Source: Marivirga sericea (GTDB taxonomy: Bacteria > Bacteroidota > Bacteroidia > Cytophagales > Cyclobacteriaceae). Taken from it: DNA of 64,000 bases. The stretch spans positions 310,001 to 374,000 of the forward strand of contig NZ_FXAW01000002.1 in NCBI RefSeq assembly GCF_900177665.1, in the 5' to 3' direction. The notes under the pieces are model-generated. The model was not told where the DNA came from, searched no databases, and saw only the letters and a program-made list of their open reading frames with translations. Positions 16,484 through 25,626 of the stretch are shown here, in pieces. A program made the translations under genes and the position numbers. Each line of letters starts with the position of its first letter. Within the stretch, counting starts at the first letter, position 1.

Positions 16484-17599
16484 TTAGTCTCTTCTAAAGT
16501 TCTTTACTACTTCCTTTTTCTTCCTTTTGATGCTTGTTTTTAAAATTTGATCCAGCATCAGACTTAATAGGATGCACAATACTATTATTATAGGGACTAA
16601 AATATTATCACCTAAGAAATCTAATGATAAAGCAATACATATAATTGCAATATTTGTAGCAATCATAATTAAGGTAGTGCCGGAATGGCTAAAGCCTAGT
16701 CTCATTAAGATATGATGCAGATGCGTTTTATCGGGAGAGAATGGAGATTTCTTCTTCATTGCTCGAGATATAAAAACTCGGAGAGTATCAAATAATGGTA
16801 TTATTATTACTGAAATACCGACAGCAACAGAAGAACTAAGTTTGAAAGGAGTTTCTTCCGGTAAGTAATGATTATAATCAATAAATTTGATTGTGACTAC
16901 TGCCAAAGCAAATCCAATTAATAAGGCACCAGTATCACCCATAAAAATCCGAGACGGTTCCCAGTTGAAATTAAGAAATGCTATTAAAGCACCTATGAAA
17001 GCAAAGCAAACCATCGAATAGTAGGTTTGTCCTACTAAAAAGAAATAGATTCCAAAAAAGAAAAATGCAATTATGCCGATGCTACTCGCTAAACCATCCA
17101 GACCGTCTATTAGGTTATAAGAATTTGTAATGACAATTAAAGTAGATAGTGAGATAAAAAAACTGATTAAGAACGGTAGTTCCTGTACAGTGAAAATGCT
17201 ATATAATGAATTTAATTTAATGTCCATTAAGAAAATCACCATGCATGATGACAGAAGCTGGGCGGCTAGTTTGACGGTCGGCCTCACAGGCACTAAGTCG
17301 TCCCTTAAACCAACAATAAACATAATACCCATAGCACCATATAAGAACTTAAAGCGTTGTAAACCTGGTAATGGCATCCAAATCAATAATGCAATGATCA
17401 TCCCAATAAAAATTGCTATTCCTCCCATACTTGGGGTGTCACCAGTATGGATTTTCCTTCCCCCAGGTTTATCCATAATATTTCGCTTTCTAAAAAAACC
17501 AATTACTAGAGGCGTAACCAAGAAGGTTAGAATAAAAGATGTTATTAAACTAGCTAGGGTTTGGGGCATCACAAAAATTAATGGTACAAAAATATACAA
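16484..17599 (-). CDS. WecA/MraY-family undecaprenyl-phosphate sugar-1-phosphate transferase
   Basis: A 371-residue polytopic protein (about 10-11 helices) of the polyprenyl-phosphate N-acetylhexosamine-1-phosphate transferase family. Family motifs are visible: G-G-I-A-I-F-I-G, the acidic pair in G-L-R-D-D-L-V (near residue 100), N-L-I-D-G-L-D-G-L-A (near 160), F-M-G-D-T-G-A-L-L-I-G (near 218) and H-L-H-H-I-L (near 294). It should transfer GlcNAc-1-P or a related sugar phosphate to undecaprenyl phosphate at the inner membrane, starting the repeat unit of the polysaccharide built by the genes upstream. A second start at residue 11 (M-P-Q-T-L) is possible. It is the last gene of the locus on this strand. 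Confidence 0.9.
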   Translation of the reverse strand: MYIFVPLIFVMPQTLASLITSFILTFLVTPLVIGFFRKRNIMDKPGGRKIHTGDTPSMGGIAIFIGMIIALLIWMPLPGLQRFKFLYGAMGIMFIVGLRDDLVPVRPTVKLAAQLLSSCMVIFLMDIKLNSLYSIFTVQELPFLISFFISLSTLIVITNSYNLIDGLDGLASSIGIIAFFFFGIYFFLVGQTYYSMVCFAFIGALIAFLNFNWEPSRIFMGDTGALLIGFALAVVTIKFIDYNHYLPEETPFKLSSSVAVGISVIIIPLFDTLRVFISRAMKKKSPFSPDKTHLHHILMRLGFSHSGTTLIMIATNIAIICIALSLDFLGDNILVPIIIVLCILLSLMLDQILKTSIKRKKKEVVKNFRRD

Positions 17600-17676
17600 A
17601 ATATAATAAAGCGCATAAAATCCAGTTCTTCTTTGTTAGAAGAAATTGTAGTATAGTTTTATTGTTTCACAAACAG

Positions 17677-18510
17677 TTAGTGAATTACTTTATATACAAG
17701 ACCCCTAAGCTTTTGAGGAGCTAATCTTACGATTGATCGTAATAGTAGGTTGCGGTAGTATTCATAAACAGTTAAGAAACCCATATTTTTTAAATATTTT
17801 AAATAGTAATTTTCGATTCGTTGGTAAGACAAGCCCCCTCTTCTACTTAGCAAAGATTTGCCAGTTCTGGCATTTACTAAGACTTGTGGTATATTAGCAA
17901 AATTAAGGCCTTTGTGCAAGAGGGTAGCCCAAAGTACATAATCCTCAATGTTTGTTTTTGGATCAACAGAAGGATAACCACCATGGGAAATCACTGCATC
18001 TCTTCGAAAAAAAACTGTCATATGATTGATAGGACATCGTAATTTAGCGAACCTATAAATCTCCTTGTGGTTTGTAGGTACTTTTCGAAGGCCAACTTTA
18101 TTTTGCATCTTTTCATCGTATTCCATTATCCAACTACCTAAAACATCAATTGAAGGATTATCCTCAATAAATTTTATTTGCTTTTCAAATCTATCTCTCA
18201 ATGCAATATCGTCTGTATCCATTCTCGCAACCCAATCATGTTTGCATATCTGTAGGCCAGCATTTAGAGCTGTGGCTAACCCGACATTTTGTTTAAGGGG
18301 TAGAATATCAAGCTGGTCATTCTTTTTCTCCTTCCATTTCGCTAAAATATCTTCCAAATCAGATGTTAATATGCCATCCTTGACGACCACAACCTGATTG
18401 GCATGAACAGTTTGGTTAAAAACACTAGCCAATGCTTCATCTAGAAAAGAAGGTTTTTCTCCTTTATATAATGAGAATAATACTGAAAATCTTAATTTTT
18501 GCGCTTCCAT
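17677..18510 (-). CDS. Family 2 glycosyltransferase
   Basis: A 277-residue GT-A enzyme. The N-terminus S-V-L-F-S-L-Y-K-G-E begins the nucleotide-binding strand, V-A-R-M-D-T-D-D-I (about residues 91-99) gives the DxD metal/donor site, and N-I-E-D-Y-V-L-W (about 180-188) supplies the acidic catalytic region. No membrane helix. It transfers a sugar from an NDP donor to the growing lipid-linked oligosaccharide on the cytosolic face; donor and linkage cannot be read. It overlaps the ligase-like gene by 19 bases. Confidence 0.9.
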   Translation of the reverse strand: MEAQKLRFSVLFSLYKGEKPSFLDEALASVFNQTVHANQVVVVKDGILTSDLEDILAKWKEKKNDQLDILPLKQNVGLATALNAGLQICKHDWVARMDTDDIALRDRFEKQIKFIEDNPSIDVLGSWIMEYDEKMQNKVGLRKVPTNHKEIYRFAKLRCPINHMTVFFRRDAVISHGGYPSVDPKTNIEDYVLWATLLHKGLNFANIPQVLVNARTGKSLLSRRGGLSYQRIENYYLKYLKNMGFLTVYEYYRNLLLRSIVRLAPQKLRGLVYKVIH

Positions 18511-19778
18511 TTATATGCCATAAATAAAAAGGTAGAATATGCCATCAAACCCTTTTGTGTGTTTAACAAGTTTTCCGTCCAAAAGCCAATGAGAAAGATT
18601 AGTAGAATTGCTAAATATAATTTATTATTCGCAAGTATACCAAATCTAGCCAACCCTATAATAGCTATTACCAATATGCCAAGTCCAATGAAACCATAAG
18701 TGATAGCATAAAACAAGTATTGATTATGGGTGTTGTAATAACTACCTAGGCCATCTTCTCTGTATTTGCTTAGTAATGCCTCTTTTTGACCTAATACTCC
18801 ATAACCAAGTAAAGGCTTTTCTTTGATTAGCTCAATCGCCGTATGCCAGATATAAAGTCGGTGCTTAATTCCGTTGGTCACAAGTTCACCTTCAGTCTTA
18901 AAATCAGTTGTATCTTGAAATTGATGGATTAAATCAGAAAATTTGTTAAATCTATATGTAGTACCTGGAAGTTGAAAAAAAAGTAATATAATAGAAAGAC
19001 CTACAAACAACACTTTAATTTTATTTTTTAAGGGCGCCTTTAAATCAAATAATGACTTTATTATGAATAAAAATATTAGGCTTAAAGTAATAAGTACCAA
19101 TAGGCGGGAGGCACAGAATAAGATTAGTAATATATTTATTGCAACTATGATGTAAAGCTTAAAGTCATTCTTTTTATTGGATAACTTTATAGTGAAAAAA
19201 ATCGTAAATAGAGAAAATATCGATATATATGTTGGATGTGCCTGAAGGGCTCTAACAAATTCTTTATAAGTAAATAAATTCCAGTTTATAAAAGAATCCC
19301 CCCAAACTTGATTAAATTTCTGCGAGTCAACGGTTCCCCAATTAGTGAAGGTAACATTTGATTCTATCCAAAAATTCCTAATTAATGCTACAACTACAAG
19401 TAAAAGAAAGATAAAAACACTTGAAGAAGTGATTGCTTTGCTAAATAATTTTACGTGTGAATGATTTAGACCAGATAGTTTTAGTAAAAATGGAATCAAG
19501 ATGAGGCCGCTGCTACGTATTACAAAATTTAGCGATTGTCCATTATGTATTAAATATGATAATAAAAGTATTAAAAAGGGTGCCCCGATTAAAAATACTA
19601 TTAAGTCTGGTGTCAATGACCTTTTTTCCTGTTTTACTATAAATAATCTAATAACTGTCACTCCAATAAAGAAGAAGAGACCAATATTAAATAACTTGAT
19701 AGGCATTGGTATTAAAAAAGCAAAAAGAAAAAATGAAAGATCCCTTAGCTTATTTATATAGTATTCATTGTTAATCAT
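18492..19778 (-). CDS. O-antigen ligase/polymerase family membrane protein (first of two)
   Basis: A 428-residue protein with about 11-12 membrane helices and the large periplasmic loop of the Wzy_C/WaaL family: a Q-A-H-P-T-Y-I-S segment near residue 180, then G-Y-G-V-L-G-Q near 324-330 and Y-Y-N-T-H-N-Q-Y-L near 345-353, where the His-Asn pair is the conserved ligase/polymerase signature. It either polymerises repeat units (Wzy) or ligates glycan to an acceptor. It overlaps both neighbours, so the genes are translationally coupled. Confidence 0.85.
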   Translation of the reverse strand: MINNEYYINKLRDLSFFLFAFLIPMPIKLFNIGLFFFIGVTVIRLFIVKQEKRSLTPDLIVFLIGAPFLILLLSYLIHNGQSLNFVIRSSGLILIPFLLKLSGLNHSHVKLFSKAITSSSVFIFLLLVVVALIRNFWIESNVTFTNWGTVDSQKFNQVWGDSFINWNLFTYKEFVRALQAHPTYISIFSLFTIFFTIKLSNKKNDFKLYIIVAINILLILFCASRLLVLITLSLIFLFIIKSLFDLKAPLKNKIKVLFVGLSIILLFFQLPGTTYRFNKFSDLIHQFQDTTDFKTEGELVTNGIKHRLYIWHTAIELIKEKPLLGYGVLGQKEALLSKYREDGLGSYYNTHNQYLFYAITYGFIGLGILVIAIIGLARFGILANNKLYLAILLIFLIGFWTENLLNTQKGLMAYSTFLFMAYKWKRKN

Positions 19779-20802
19779 TTTTAAAAACCTTTAAATAATC
19801 AAGAGCCATCTTTTTTGCAGAATATTCATTGTTAATTTTCATTCTTATTTTCTCTCCATAATATTCTCTTTTGGTCCTTGTTTCTTCAATTGCCTTTACT
19901 AATGACTCGGCACTATTTAACTGAAAAAATATTATTTCTTCAGGGAATAATTCTCTAAATATTTCTAAGTCAGATGCAATTACTGGAATCTTGAATTGGC
20001 CAGCCTCAAGCATTGAAAGCGGAAACCCTTCTGAAAAAGAAGAACAAACATAAACATCTATAAGTGGATAATAGCTAAATGGTTCTTGTTCGAAACCCAA
20101 GAATAGAATTTTTTCTGTCACGCCTTTAGAAGTCGCTAAATTTTTTAAGTTCGATAGTTCTGGGCCATCACCAATAATTAGCAGTTTAACGTTTTCCAAG
20201 TATTCAAGAATTTCAATAATTTGATGTATTCCTTTGCGCCTAATAAGCTGAGCAACAACGCCTAGTAACATAGAATCCTGCTTGAAGTCCTGAACGGTTT
20301 GTAATTTATCCTTATCGGACACTACGGTCTTGGAAATTGTCCGCCCATTATAGATTACTTTTAATTTAGATTGATTGATGAATTTGGAATAATAATTTTT
20401 CATAAGCTGAGATAGACAGACAATATAGTCGTGACCTTTTAGAATATATATCCACAACAATTGTATCAGTTTACCATTGAACTTTCCATATACAGAACCT
20501 AAATCTTGACTGATGTAGTTATGCATTGTGCTAACTTTAACTCCATCAATTCTTTTCCTATTTAGATAAACGAAAAAATCAGGCCTGATACCATGAGAGT
20601 GAACTACGTCAAATTTCTCGAAATTCAGTCTATCGAATATTTTAATTTTTTCAACTTTACCAGGGAAATCTATTTCAACTTTCTCATCAAAATAGTACAC
20701 ATGAATTTGTACATTGTATTTAAATAATGCGTCAGCCAATTCCTTTGCAACAAGAATAGGGCCCTTTTTGGCAAGTGATGGTAAAATGATTGCTATTTGC
20801 AT
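19771..20802 (-). CDS. Family 4 glycosyltransferase
   Basis: A 343-residue GT-B retaining glycosyltransferase. The N-terminal Rossmann half has A-K-K-G-P-I-L-V-A-K-E-L and the H-S-H-G-I-R-P-D acceptor-side loop. The C-terminal half has G-V-V-A-Q-L-I-R-R-K-G (about 185-195) and the donor-site E-x7-E motif in S-E-G-F-P-L-S-M-L-E-A-G (about 262-273). It is cytosolic and adds an NDP-activated sugar to the repeat unit. It overlaps the upstream membrane protein gene by 10 bases and the downstream ligase-like gene by 8. Confidence 0.9.
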   Translation of the reverse strand: MQIAIILPSLAKKGPILVAKELADALFKYNVQIHVYYFDEKVEIDFPGKVEKIKIFDRLNFEKFDVVHSHGIRPDFFVYLNRKRIDGVKVSTMHNYISQDLGSVYGKFNGKLIQLLWIYILKGHDYIVCLSQLMKNYYSKFINQSKLKVIYNGRTISKTVVSDKDKLQTVQDFKQDSMLLGVVAQLIRRKGIHQIIEILEYLENVKLLIIGDGPELSNLKNLATSKGVTEKILFLGFEQEPFSYYPLIDVYVCSSFSEGFPLSMLEAGQFKIPVIASDLEIFRELFPEEIIFFQLNSAESLVKAIEETRTKREYYGEKIRMKINNEYSAKKMALDYLKVFKND

Positions 20803-21911
20803 TTATGCCTATTCAATTTTGATTGTTCTATGAGATAGATTAGTCCTACCGTACCATAAAGATACGGGACAAAAGTGGTTATTGCCGAGAAAGAGGTAAC
20901 TAAATACGGAATCAAAACCCATAGTGCTTTTTTTCTAGTGTAGTATACAAAAGATGAGAATAGCATTAAGATAAATGTTAGACCAATAATTCCAGATTCT
21001 AAAAGAAAAACTATAAAAATATTATGGCCATATATGCCTAATACTTCCTCTGACTTAAAAAAACCAACACCAAAGATTAAATTCATGATATCAGCGCTTT
21101 TCAGATAATCATATGTGGTTTCTAATATGTATAATTTAGACAAGAAGCTTATGTCACCAGATATTTTTGAGTATCCTATTCCTAAAAAAGCAACTATAAT
21201 ACCAGAGGTACTCATAAAAATTATAAATCGTTTGAAATATTTACCTTTAAACCCGTAAATATATATCAGACCAATTATTGCACCAAGCCACGCAGCTCGG
21301 GAAAATGTAAAAATCAATAAAATAATAAGACCCCATCGAATAAATAAGAATTTTTTCTCTCTTTCTCTAGCCCAATATAAGATAAAAAAGAATAAGCAGA
21401 TTATATGAAGTCCAGTGGCATTACTATCCGTATACATGATACCATCAAATTTGTACATGTAAATCCAGCGGCTATCGACACCTTTAAATTGAGCATACTT
21501 CATCTCTGGATCAATTAACCTTGAAATACCTTCACTAACTAGGATAATAAAACTGAAAATAATGAAGAAATTAATTACTTTTTCAAGTTCTTGTGTTTTT
21601 AGTTTGCTACCAAAGTATACTACAGGAACAATGTAGAGAAATGAGCAAAGCAAGCCAAAGACTCTATGAAGACTGGGAAAAAAAAAAGGCTGAGTAGTGA
21701 GTAAATAAATTATAAAAAGAATCGGTATGAATAGAATGTTATGATATTCAATTCTTGGTTTATTAATTAACGTCAAGGTTAAAAAAAACATTGATATTAA
21801 AAATAAAAAAATGGTTGGCGGAATGCTCAGTAAAGTATGACTGATAAGACTCATGAAGCCCGATACCAGCCAAAAACCGAGATAATTAATATTTGCCACT
21901 TGCTTATGCAT
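20793..21911 (-). CDS. O-antigen polymerase/ligase-like membrane protein (second of two)
   Basis: A 372-residue protein with about 10-11 helices. A periplasmic loop region ends in G-V-G-F-F-K and Y-G-H-N-I-F-I-V-F-L-L-E-S-G (about 290-310), the G-x-G-x-x and H-N signature of Wzy/WaaL-type proteins. Shorter than the other homologue of this locus. One of the two is probably the Wzy polymerase and the other a ligase or a polymerase for a second glycan; the sequence does not say which. Confidence 0.8.
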   Translation of the reverse strand: MHKQVANINYLGFWLVSGFMSLISHTLLSIPPTIFLFLISMFFLTLTLINKPRIEYHNILFIPILFIIYLLTTQPFFFPSLHRVFGLLCSFLYIVPVVYFGSKLKTQELEKVINFFIIFSFIILVSEGISRLIDPEMKYAQFKGVDSRWIYMYKFDGIMYTDSNATGLHIICLFFFILYWAREREKKFLFIRWGLIILLIFTFSRAAWLGAIIGLIYIYGFKGKYFKRFIIFMSTSGIIVAFLGIGYSKISGDISFLSKLYILETTYDYLKSADIMNLIFGVGFFKSEEVLGIYGHNIFIVFLLESGIIGLTFILMLFSSFVYYTRKKALWVLIPYLVTSFSAITTFVPYLYGTVGLIYLIEQSKLNRHKCK

Positions 21912-22047
21912 TACTTATTTTTATTGTTAAGCTAGTATTTGATAAGGTCATTGGCTCATTAATTCAAAAGTTAATTTTGTTAAATTAAGTAAGTATGCCA
22001 AAATCTGTAGAGAATTAAATACCAATGAATTTAGAATTAATTCGTAT

Positions 22048-23196
22048 TTACTGTACCTCGTCAATTTTGCTTTGAATAAAGTTAAACCTTTTTTCCCATG
22101 TGTTATCTTGAGCAAAAGATATTAAATCCTTTCGAAAAATCACCTTCTTTTGAGACAGGTCTTTTATGTAGTTAATCATTTCTTCAGAAGTCTTATAAAT
22201 TTTCAAAAATGGTTTTTCATATTGCAGTATATCTGGCAATGCGGAGCTTATTATGGGTACTTCACAAGCAGCATACTCGAATAATTTCGTAGGGAAAACG
22301 CCAGAGGTGAATGGAGTCAGTTCATAGGGGATAAGGCCTACATCAAAGATGTGATAATAGTTGACAAGTTCTCTTTTATCCTTTCGACCTAAAAAAAGGA
22401 CATTGTCAAAATGAGTTAATATACTTGATTTTTTATCAACTATATTTCCGACAAACAGAAAAATATAATCAGGTAATGCTTGAATTACCGTCCTCAAAAG
22501 CTCATAGTTTATAGAAGCATGAAGTGCTCCACAATACCCAACAATTTTTTTACCTTCTTTTTTAAATTTTATTAAATAATCAATAGGTTCCGGTTTTGTG
22601 AACATTTCAATTCCCACACCTTGCGGAACATAGTATATTTGATTATTTAGATCTTTATAATCTAAATAGGTATTGTAGTTATCCACAAAGACAATATTTG
22701 CATTTTCTACGGCAATTCTTTCAGTTTCTTTAGCTCTTTTACTAATCAAATTCATTACTTGTCTCCTTGCGGCCAAATCTATAACACTGAAAGAATTCTT
22801 AGAAATCAGTTTTATAGTAAATCCATTCACATAAGTAAACCAATAGAAAACTTTTGTATTTCGTTTAATCTTTAATTTCATCTTTAAGAAAAAGAAATTA
22901 ACTAAGTCGATAGATTTTATAAAATGGAACGGAATGTAATTTAATTGTCCGAAAACCATGTTATTTAATTTAGGGTTTTCACTATTTTCAAAAGTTGATC
23001 TTTCTTTTAGTTTTATAAATATCTTACCTACAATATTCCAGAGACTGTAATTAATTAATCCAAGAGGTTGCATGATCAGAACTTTTCTTTGTACAGATGC
23101 AGTTATTCTGTATATAAGTTCATGCTGCCGCTCCCAATTATGAGACCAATATACAGACGGGAAAAAAATTATTTTATCATATTTTTTAAAAGACAT
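22048..23196 (-). CDS. GT-B glycosyltransferase, family 4-like
   Basis: A 382-residue cytosolic protein. The N-terminus F-P-S-V-Y-W-S-H-N-W-E-R-Q-H and the C-terminal Rossmann half K-I-V-G-Y-C-G-A-L-H (about 223-232) place it in the GT-B fold. The donor motif is P-T-K-L-F-E-Y-A-A-C-E-V-P-I-I-S (about 304-319). The arrangement resembles teichuronic-acid/TuaH-type enzymes, but this similarity is from memory of the motif order. It acts in repeat-unit assembly; sugar unknown. It stands 136 bases after the preceding minus-strand unit and 14 bases from the next GT2 gene. Confidence 0.85.
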   Translation of the reverse strand: MSFKKYDKIIFFPSVYWSHNWERQHELIYRITASVQRKVLIMQPLGLINYSLWNIVGKIFIKLKERSTFENSENPKLNNMVFGQLNYIPFHFIKSIDLVNFFFLKMKLKIKRNTKVFYWFTYVNGFTIKLISKNSFSVIDLAARRQVMNLISKRAKETERIAVENANIVFVDNYNTYLDYKDLNNQIYYVPQGVGIEMFTKPEPIDYLIKFKKEGKKIVGYCGALHASINYELLRTVIQALPDYIFLFVGNIVDKKSSILTHFDNVLFLGRKDKRELVNYYHIFDVGLIPYELTPFTSGVFPTKLFEYAACEVPIISSALPDILQYEKPFLKIYKTSEEMINYIKDLSQKKVIFRKDLISFAQDNTWEKRFNFIQSKIDEVQ

Positions 23197-23227
23197 TAGC
23201 TATGTTAATTCGAAAGAAGTAGATGAT

Positions 23228-24211
23228 TTAATACTTTATTATCTTGAATGGTTTCAAGAAAGGTAAATGTATAAATTCCTTAATTGAAATAAGTGGTTTT
23301 GATTTAAAAGATCGAACAAAAATTTTAAACCACATTCTTAATAGTATATAATTAAATATTTTTGAGGAAAAAATTCTTGTTTTATTATTTTGAGCGTGTA
23401 TTTTTTTCAACCAACTTCTTCCCGTTTTGAAAAAATCTTTTGAGCCTTCAAACGTACTATTAGCAATATTATAGTGAAGTTCAATTTCGCTTGCAGTGGC
23501 ATCGATTCTCAACCATTTCAATTGTTCTCTGTAATTATTTTTTATTCCGTTAATTTGAATATCTCTATTTGTATGTGAAATGCTGCTAGAGTGTACTCTG
23601 TATTTTATTAATGGCTTTTGCAAAGAATATATACTATATTCTTTCGCTATTCGTACCCACAGATCATAGTCTTCTGCAGGAGGAAATTCAGGTCGGTATC
23701 CAAACTTCTGTATTATCTTCCTCTTACAAATTATTGATGACTGAATAATATAGTTGTTAAATAACATTATGGAGGGGTATGCAGCGGAAGGCGCTTTTTG
23801 AATGTATACTTCACCTGTCTCGAATCCGTTTTCATCTATAATTATCGCACTACTTCCCAATAGTGCTATATCCGGATTTTTTTCTAGAAAATCTATTTGA
23901 TATTGAAATTTTCCTTGAATTGCAATATCATCTGAATCTAACATAGCAATATATTTGCCTTCTGATAATGATAGTCCTCGATTTCTGGTAAAAAATAATC
24001 CCTCGTTTTTTTTGTTCTTGTAATACTTAATCCTTTCGTCATTAATTGACATTATAATTTTGTGAGTTTCATCCGTTGACCCATCATTTATTATAATTAA
24101 CTCGAAATGTCTGAATGATTGATTTAAGACACTGTCTATAGCATCTTTAATATAGGCCCCAGCATTATAGGCAGGCATGACAATTGATAAGATTGGAGAA
24201 GAATTTTCCAT
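23228..24211 (-). CDS. Family 2 glycosyltransferase
   Basis: A GT-A enzyme of about 327 residues. L-S-I-V-M-P-A-Y-N-A-G opens the fold, D-G-S-T-D-E completes the nucleotide site, A-M-L-D-S-D-D-I gives the DxD motif, and P-A-E-D-Y-D-L-W is the catalytic acidic segment. I place the start at the ATG at 24209-24211 because it follows the upstream TAG by two bases and directly precedes the fold. The longer frame from 24265 would overlap the upstream gene by 52 bases and add 18 unconserved residues. It transfers an unknown sugar to the lipid-linked oligosaccharide. Confidence 0.88.
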   Translation of the reverse strand: MENSSPILSIVMPAYNAGAYIKDAIDSVLNQSFRHFELIIINDGSTDETHKIIMSINDERIKYYKNKKNEGLFFTRNRGLSLSEGKYIAMLDSDDIAIQGKFQYQIDFLEKNPDIALLGSSAIIIDENGFETGEVYIQKAPSAAYPSIMLFNNYIIQSSIICKRKIIQKFGYRPEFPPAEDYDLWVRIAKEYSIYSLQKPLIKYRVHSSSISHTNRDIQINGIKNNYREQLKWLRIDATASEIELHYNIANSTFEGSKDFFKTGRSWLKKIHAQNNKTRIFSSKIFNYILLRMWFKIFVRSFKSKPLISIKEFIHLPFLKPFKIIKY

Positions 24212-24213
24212 TT

Positions 24214-25626
24214 CTAATTTCTCAATTTCTTTAAAGAAAAATAAATTTTTGATAGTATTCTCCAAGGCAATTTTGGCACTACTTTTTTTCCTTTGAAAAA
24301 TGCCCTGTCTACTCCAATCTGTTTGGTATATTTAAACTCCTCCCCAAACTCCCTTTGCCAATTCCCAACCTTTATGGCATTAAGTTTTGGTTTTGGTGCT
24401 AAGTCTTTTTCAATCAATTCAATCACTTGAGAGTGAGAATCGGGATTGTAGCTACAATCAAGATTTTCATATAAAGCTCTTCCAATAACGATAGTCGGTT
24501 TGTTCCAAAATGTAGCCTCAAGCCCTATTGTTGAGTTAAAAACTATTACCTTGTAACAAATATCAAGTAAAGAATAACTGTCAATATTGTCTTCTGCAGG
24601 TATTATGTTTAAATGTGTATGCTTTTGCCTAAGGTTATTAATGCTTTCAATTTGAGAATTTTCCAAGTTTGATAGGTTTGGATGAACCCTTAGGAATAAT
24701 TGATAATCGTCCTTGCCTTTCATGGAAGTGGCAATTTTATCTATAGCGTCATATTCGGAGTTATAAAGAGTTTCCAGCCAACCATCAACTGATTCAAATT
24801 CGTCTCTAGAAGAATTAAAAATACAAACAAGTTTCTTATTGGGATTGTATGCATCTGGAATTTTACCTTTTTCTTGTTTTTCAGAATGAACAAACCAAGA
24901 CTGTATTACTTTGTCTCTTCTTTCTTTAAAAAAAAGCTCCCCTCGTCTTTTAGACTCAATTGGGTCTTTTTGCCATAACTGTTCAATTTCAAGTTCAGCT
25001 TGACTGCGAGAGTGAGGAGTTTCATTTATTCGAGCCATGTACGTACCAAAATTCCCCCCTCTTTCGTGTATTAAAAAGTCTAATTGAGTTGTTTTACAAT
25101 ACTCTACAATCGGGTGATATGATGCAAACCTTCCATTAAAAATAATAATTAAATCAGGTAATGTTGCTTCAATTATTCTTTTGCACTCGTTCAAAAGATG
25201 CTTCGTATTATTTAATTCTTTATTTATTTCGTCCTTTCTTGTTCCTAAATTGATTTTTGGTTCGCGATATCTTGAAATCACGCTGGATGCTACTCCTTTT
25301 CCTATATTGATATTGTTTTCCGTGATACTCTTTAGTTCTTCAATCGAAGAGAACTTGTAGTTAATACTATTCTTGGAATTGATTGGTGCAATTGGGATAA
25401 TATTTGGTTCAGATCCACCTATTAATTTCAAACCCTCCTTCCTTTTGGATATACAAATATTGCAAAGTAGGTTATTATGATTCGGATTGAAAAGACAAGT
25501 TTCAATACTTTTATCGCAAAAAGCTATATTAAGATCTGAACCTCTATCAGAATATAATTGCAGTAGTTCTAATTCGGTTTCAAAATGCGGGGTCTCTGGG
25601 TATATTGAGAATAATAGTATTTTCAT
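24214..25626 (-). CDS. Capsule-synthesis (KpsS/LipB-like) GT-B protein with Cys cluster
   Basis: A 470-residue soluble protein. An N-terminal domain has four closely spaced Cys (37, 44, 55, 58) in C-D-K-S-I-E-T-C and C-N-I-C. The C-terminal half carries F-L-R-V-H-P-N-L and later I-V-F-N-S-T-I-G-L-E-A-T-F, a pattern shared with KpsS/KpsC-type and poly-glycerol-phosphate transferases. I infer a role in priming or extending a capsule-like polymer. The Cys quartet could hold zinc or an iron-sulfur cluster. Overlaps the flippase stop by four bases. Confidence 0.65.
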   Translation of the reverse strand: MKILLFSIYPETPHFETELELLQLYSDRGSDLNIAFCDKSIETCLFNPNHNNLLCNICISKRKEGLKLIGGSEPNIIPIAPINSKNSINYKFSSIEELKSITENNINIGKGVASSVISRYREPKINLGTRKDEINKELNNTKHLLNECKRIIEATLPDLIIIFNGRFASYHPIVEYCKTTQLDFLIHERGGNFGTYMARINETPHSRSQAELEIEQLWQKDPIESKRRGELFFKERRDKVIQSWFVHSEKQEKGKIPDAYNPNKKLVCIFNSSRDEFESVDGWLETLYNSEYDAIDKIATSMKGKDDYQLFLRVHPNLSNLENSQIESINNLRQKHTHLNIIPAEDNIDSYSLLDICYKVIVFNSTIGLEATFWNKPTIVIGRALYENLDCSYNPDSHSQVIELIEKDLAPKPKLNAIKVGNWQREFGEEFKYTKQIGVDRAFFKGKKVVPKLPWRILSKIYFSLKKLRN

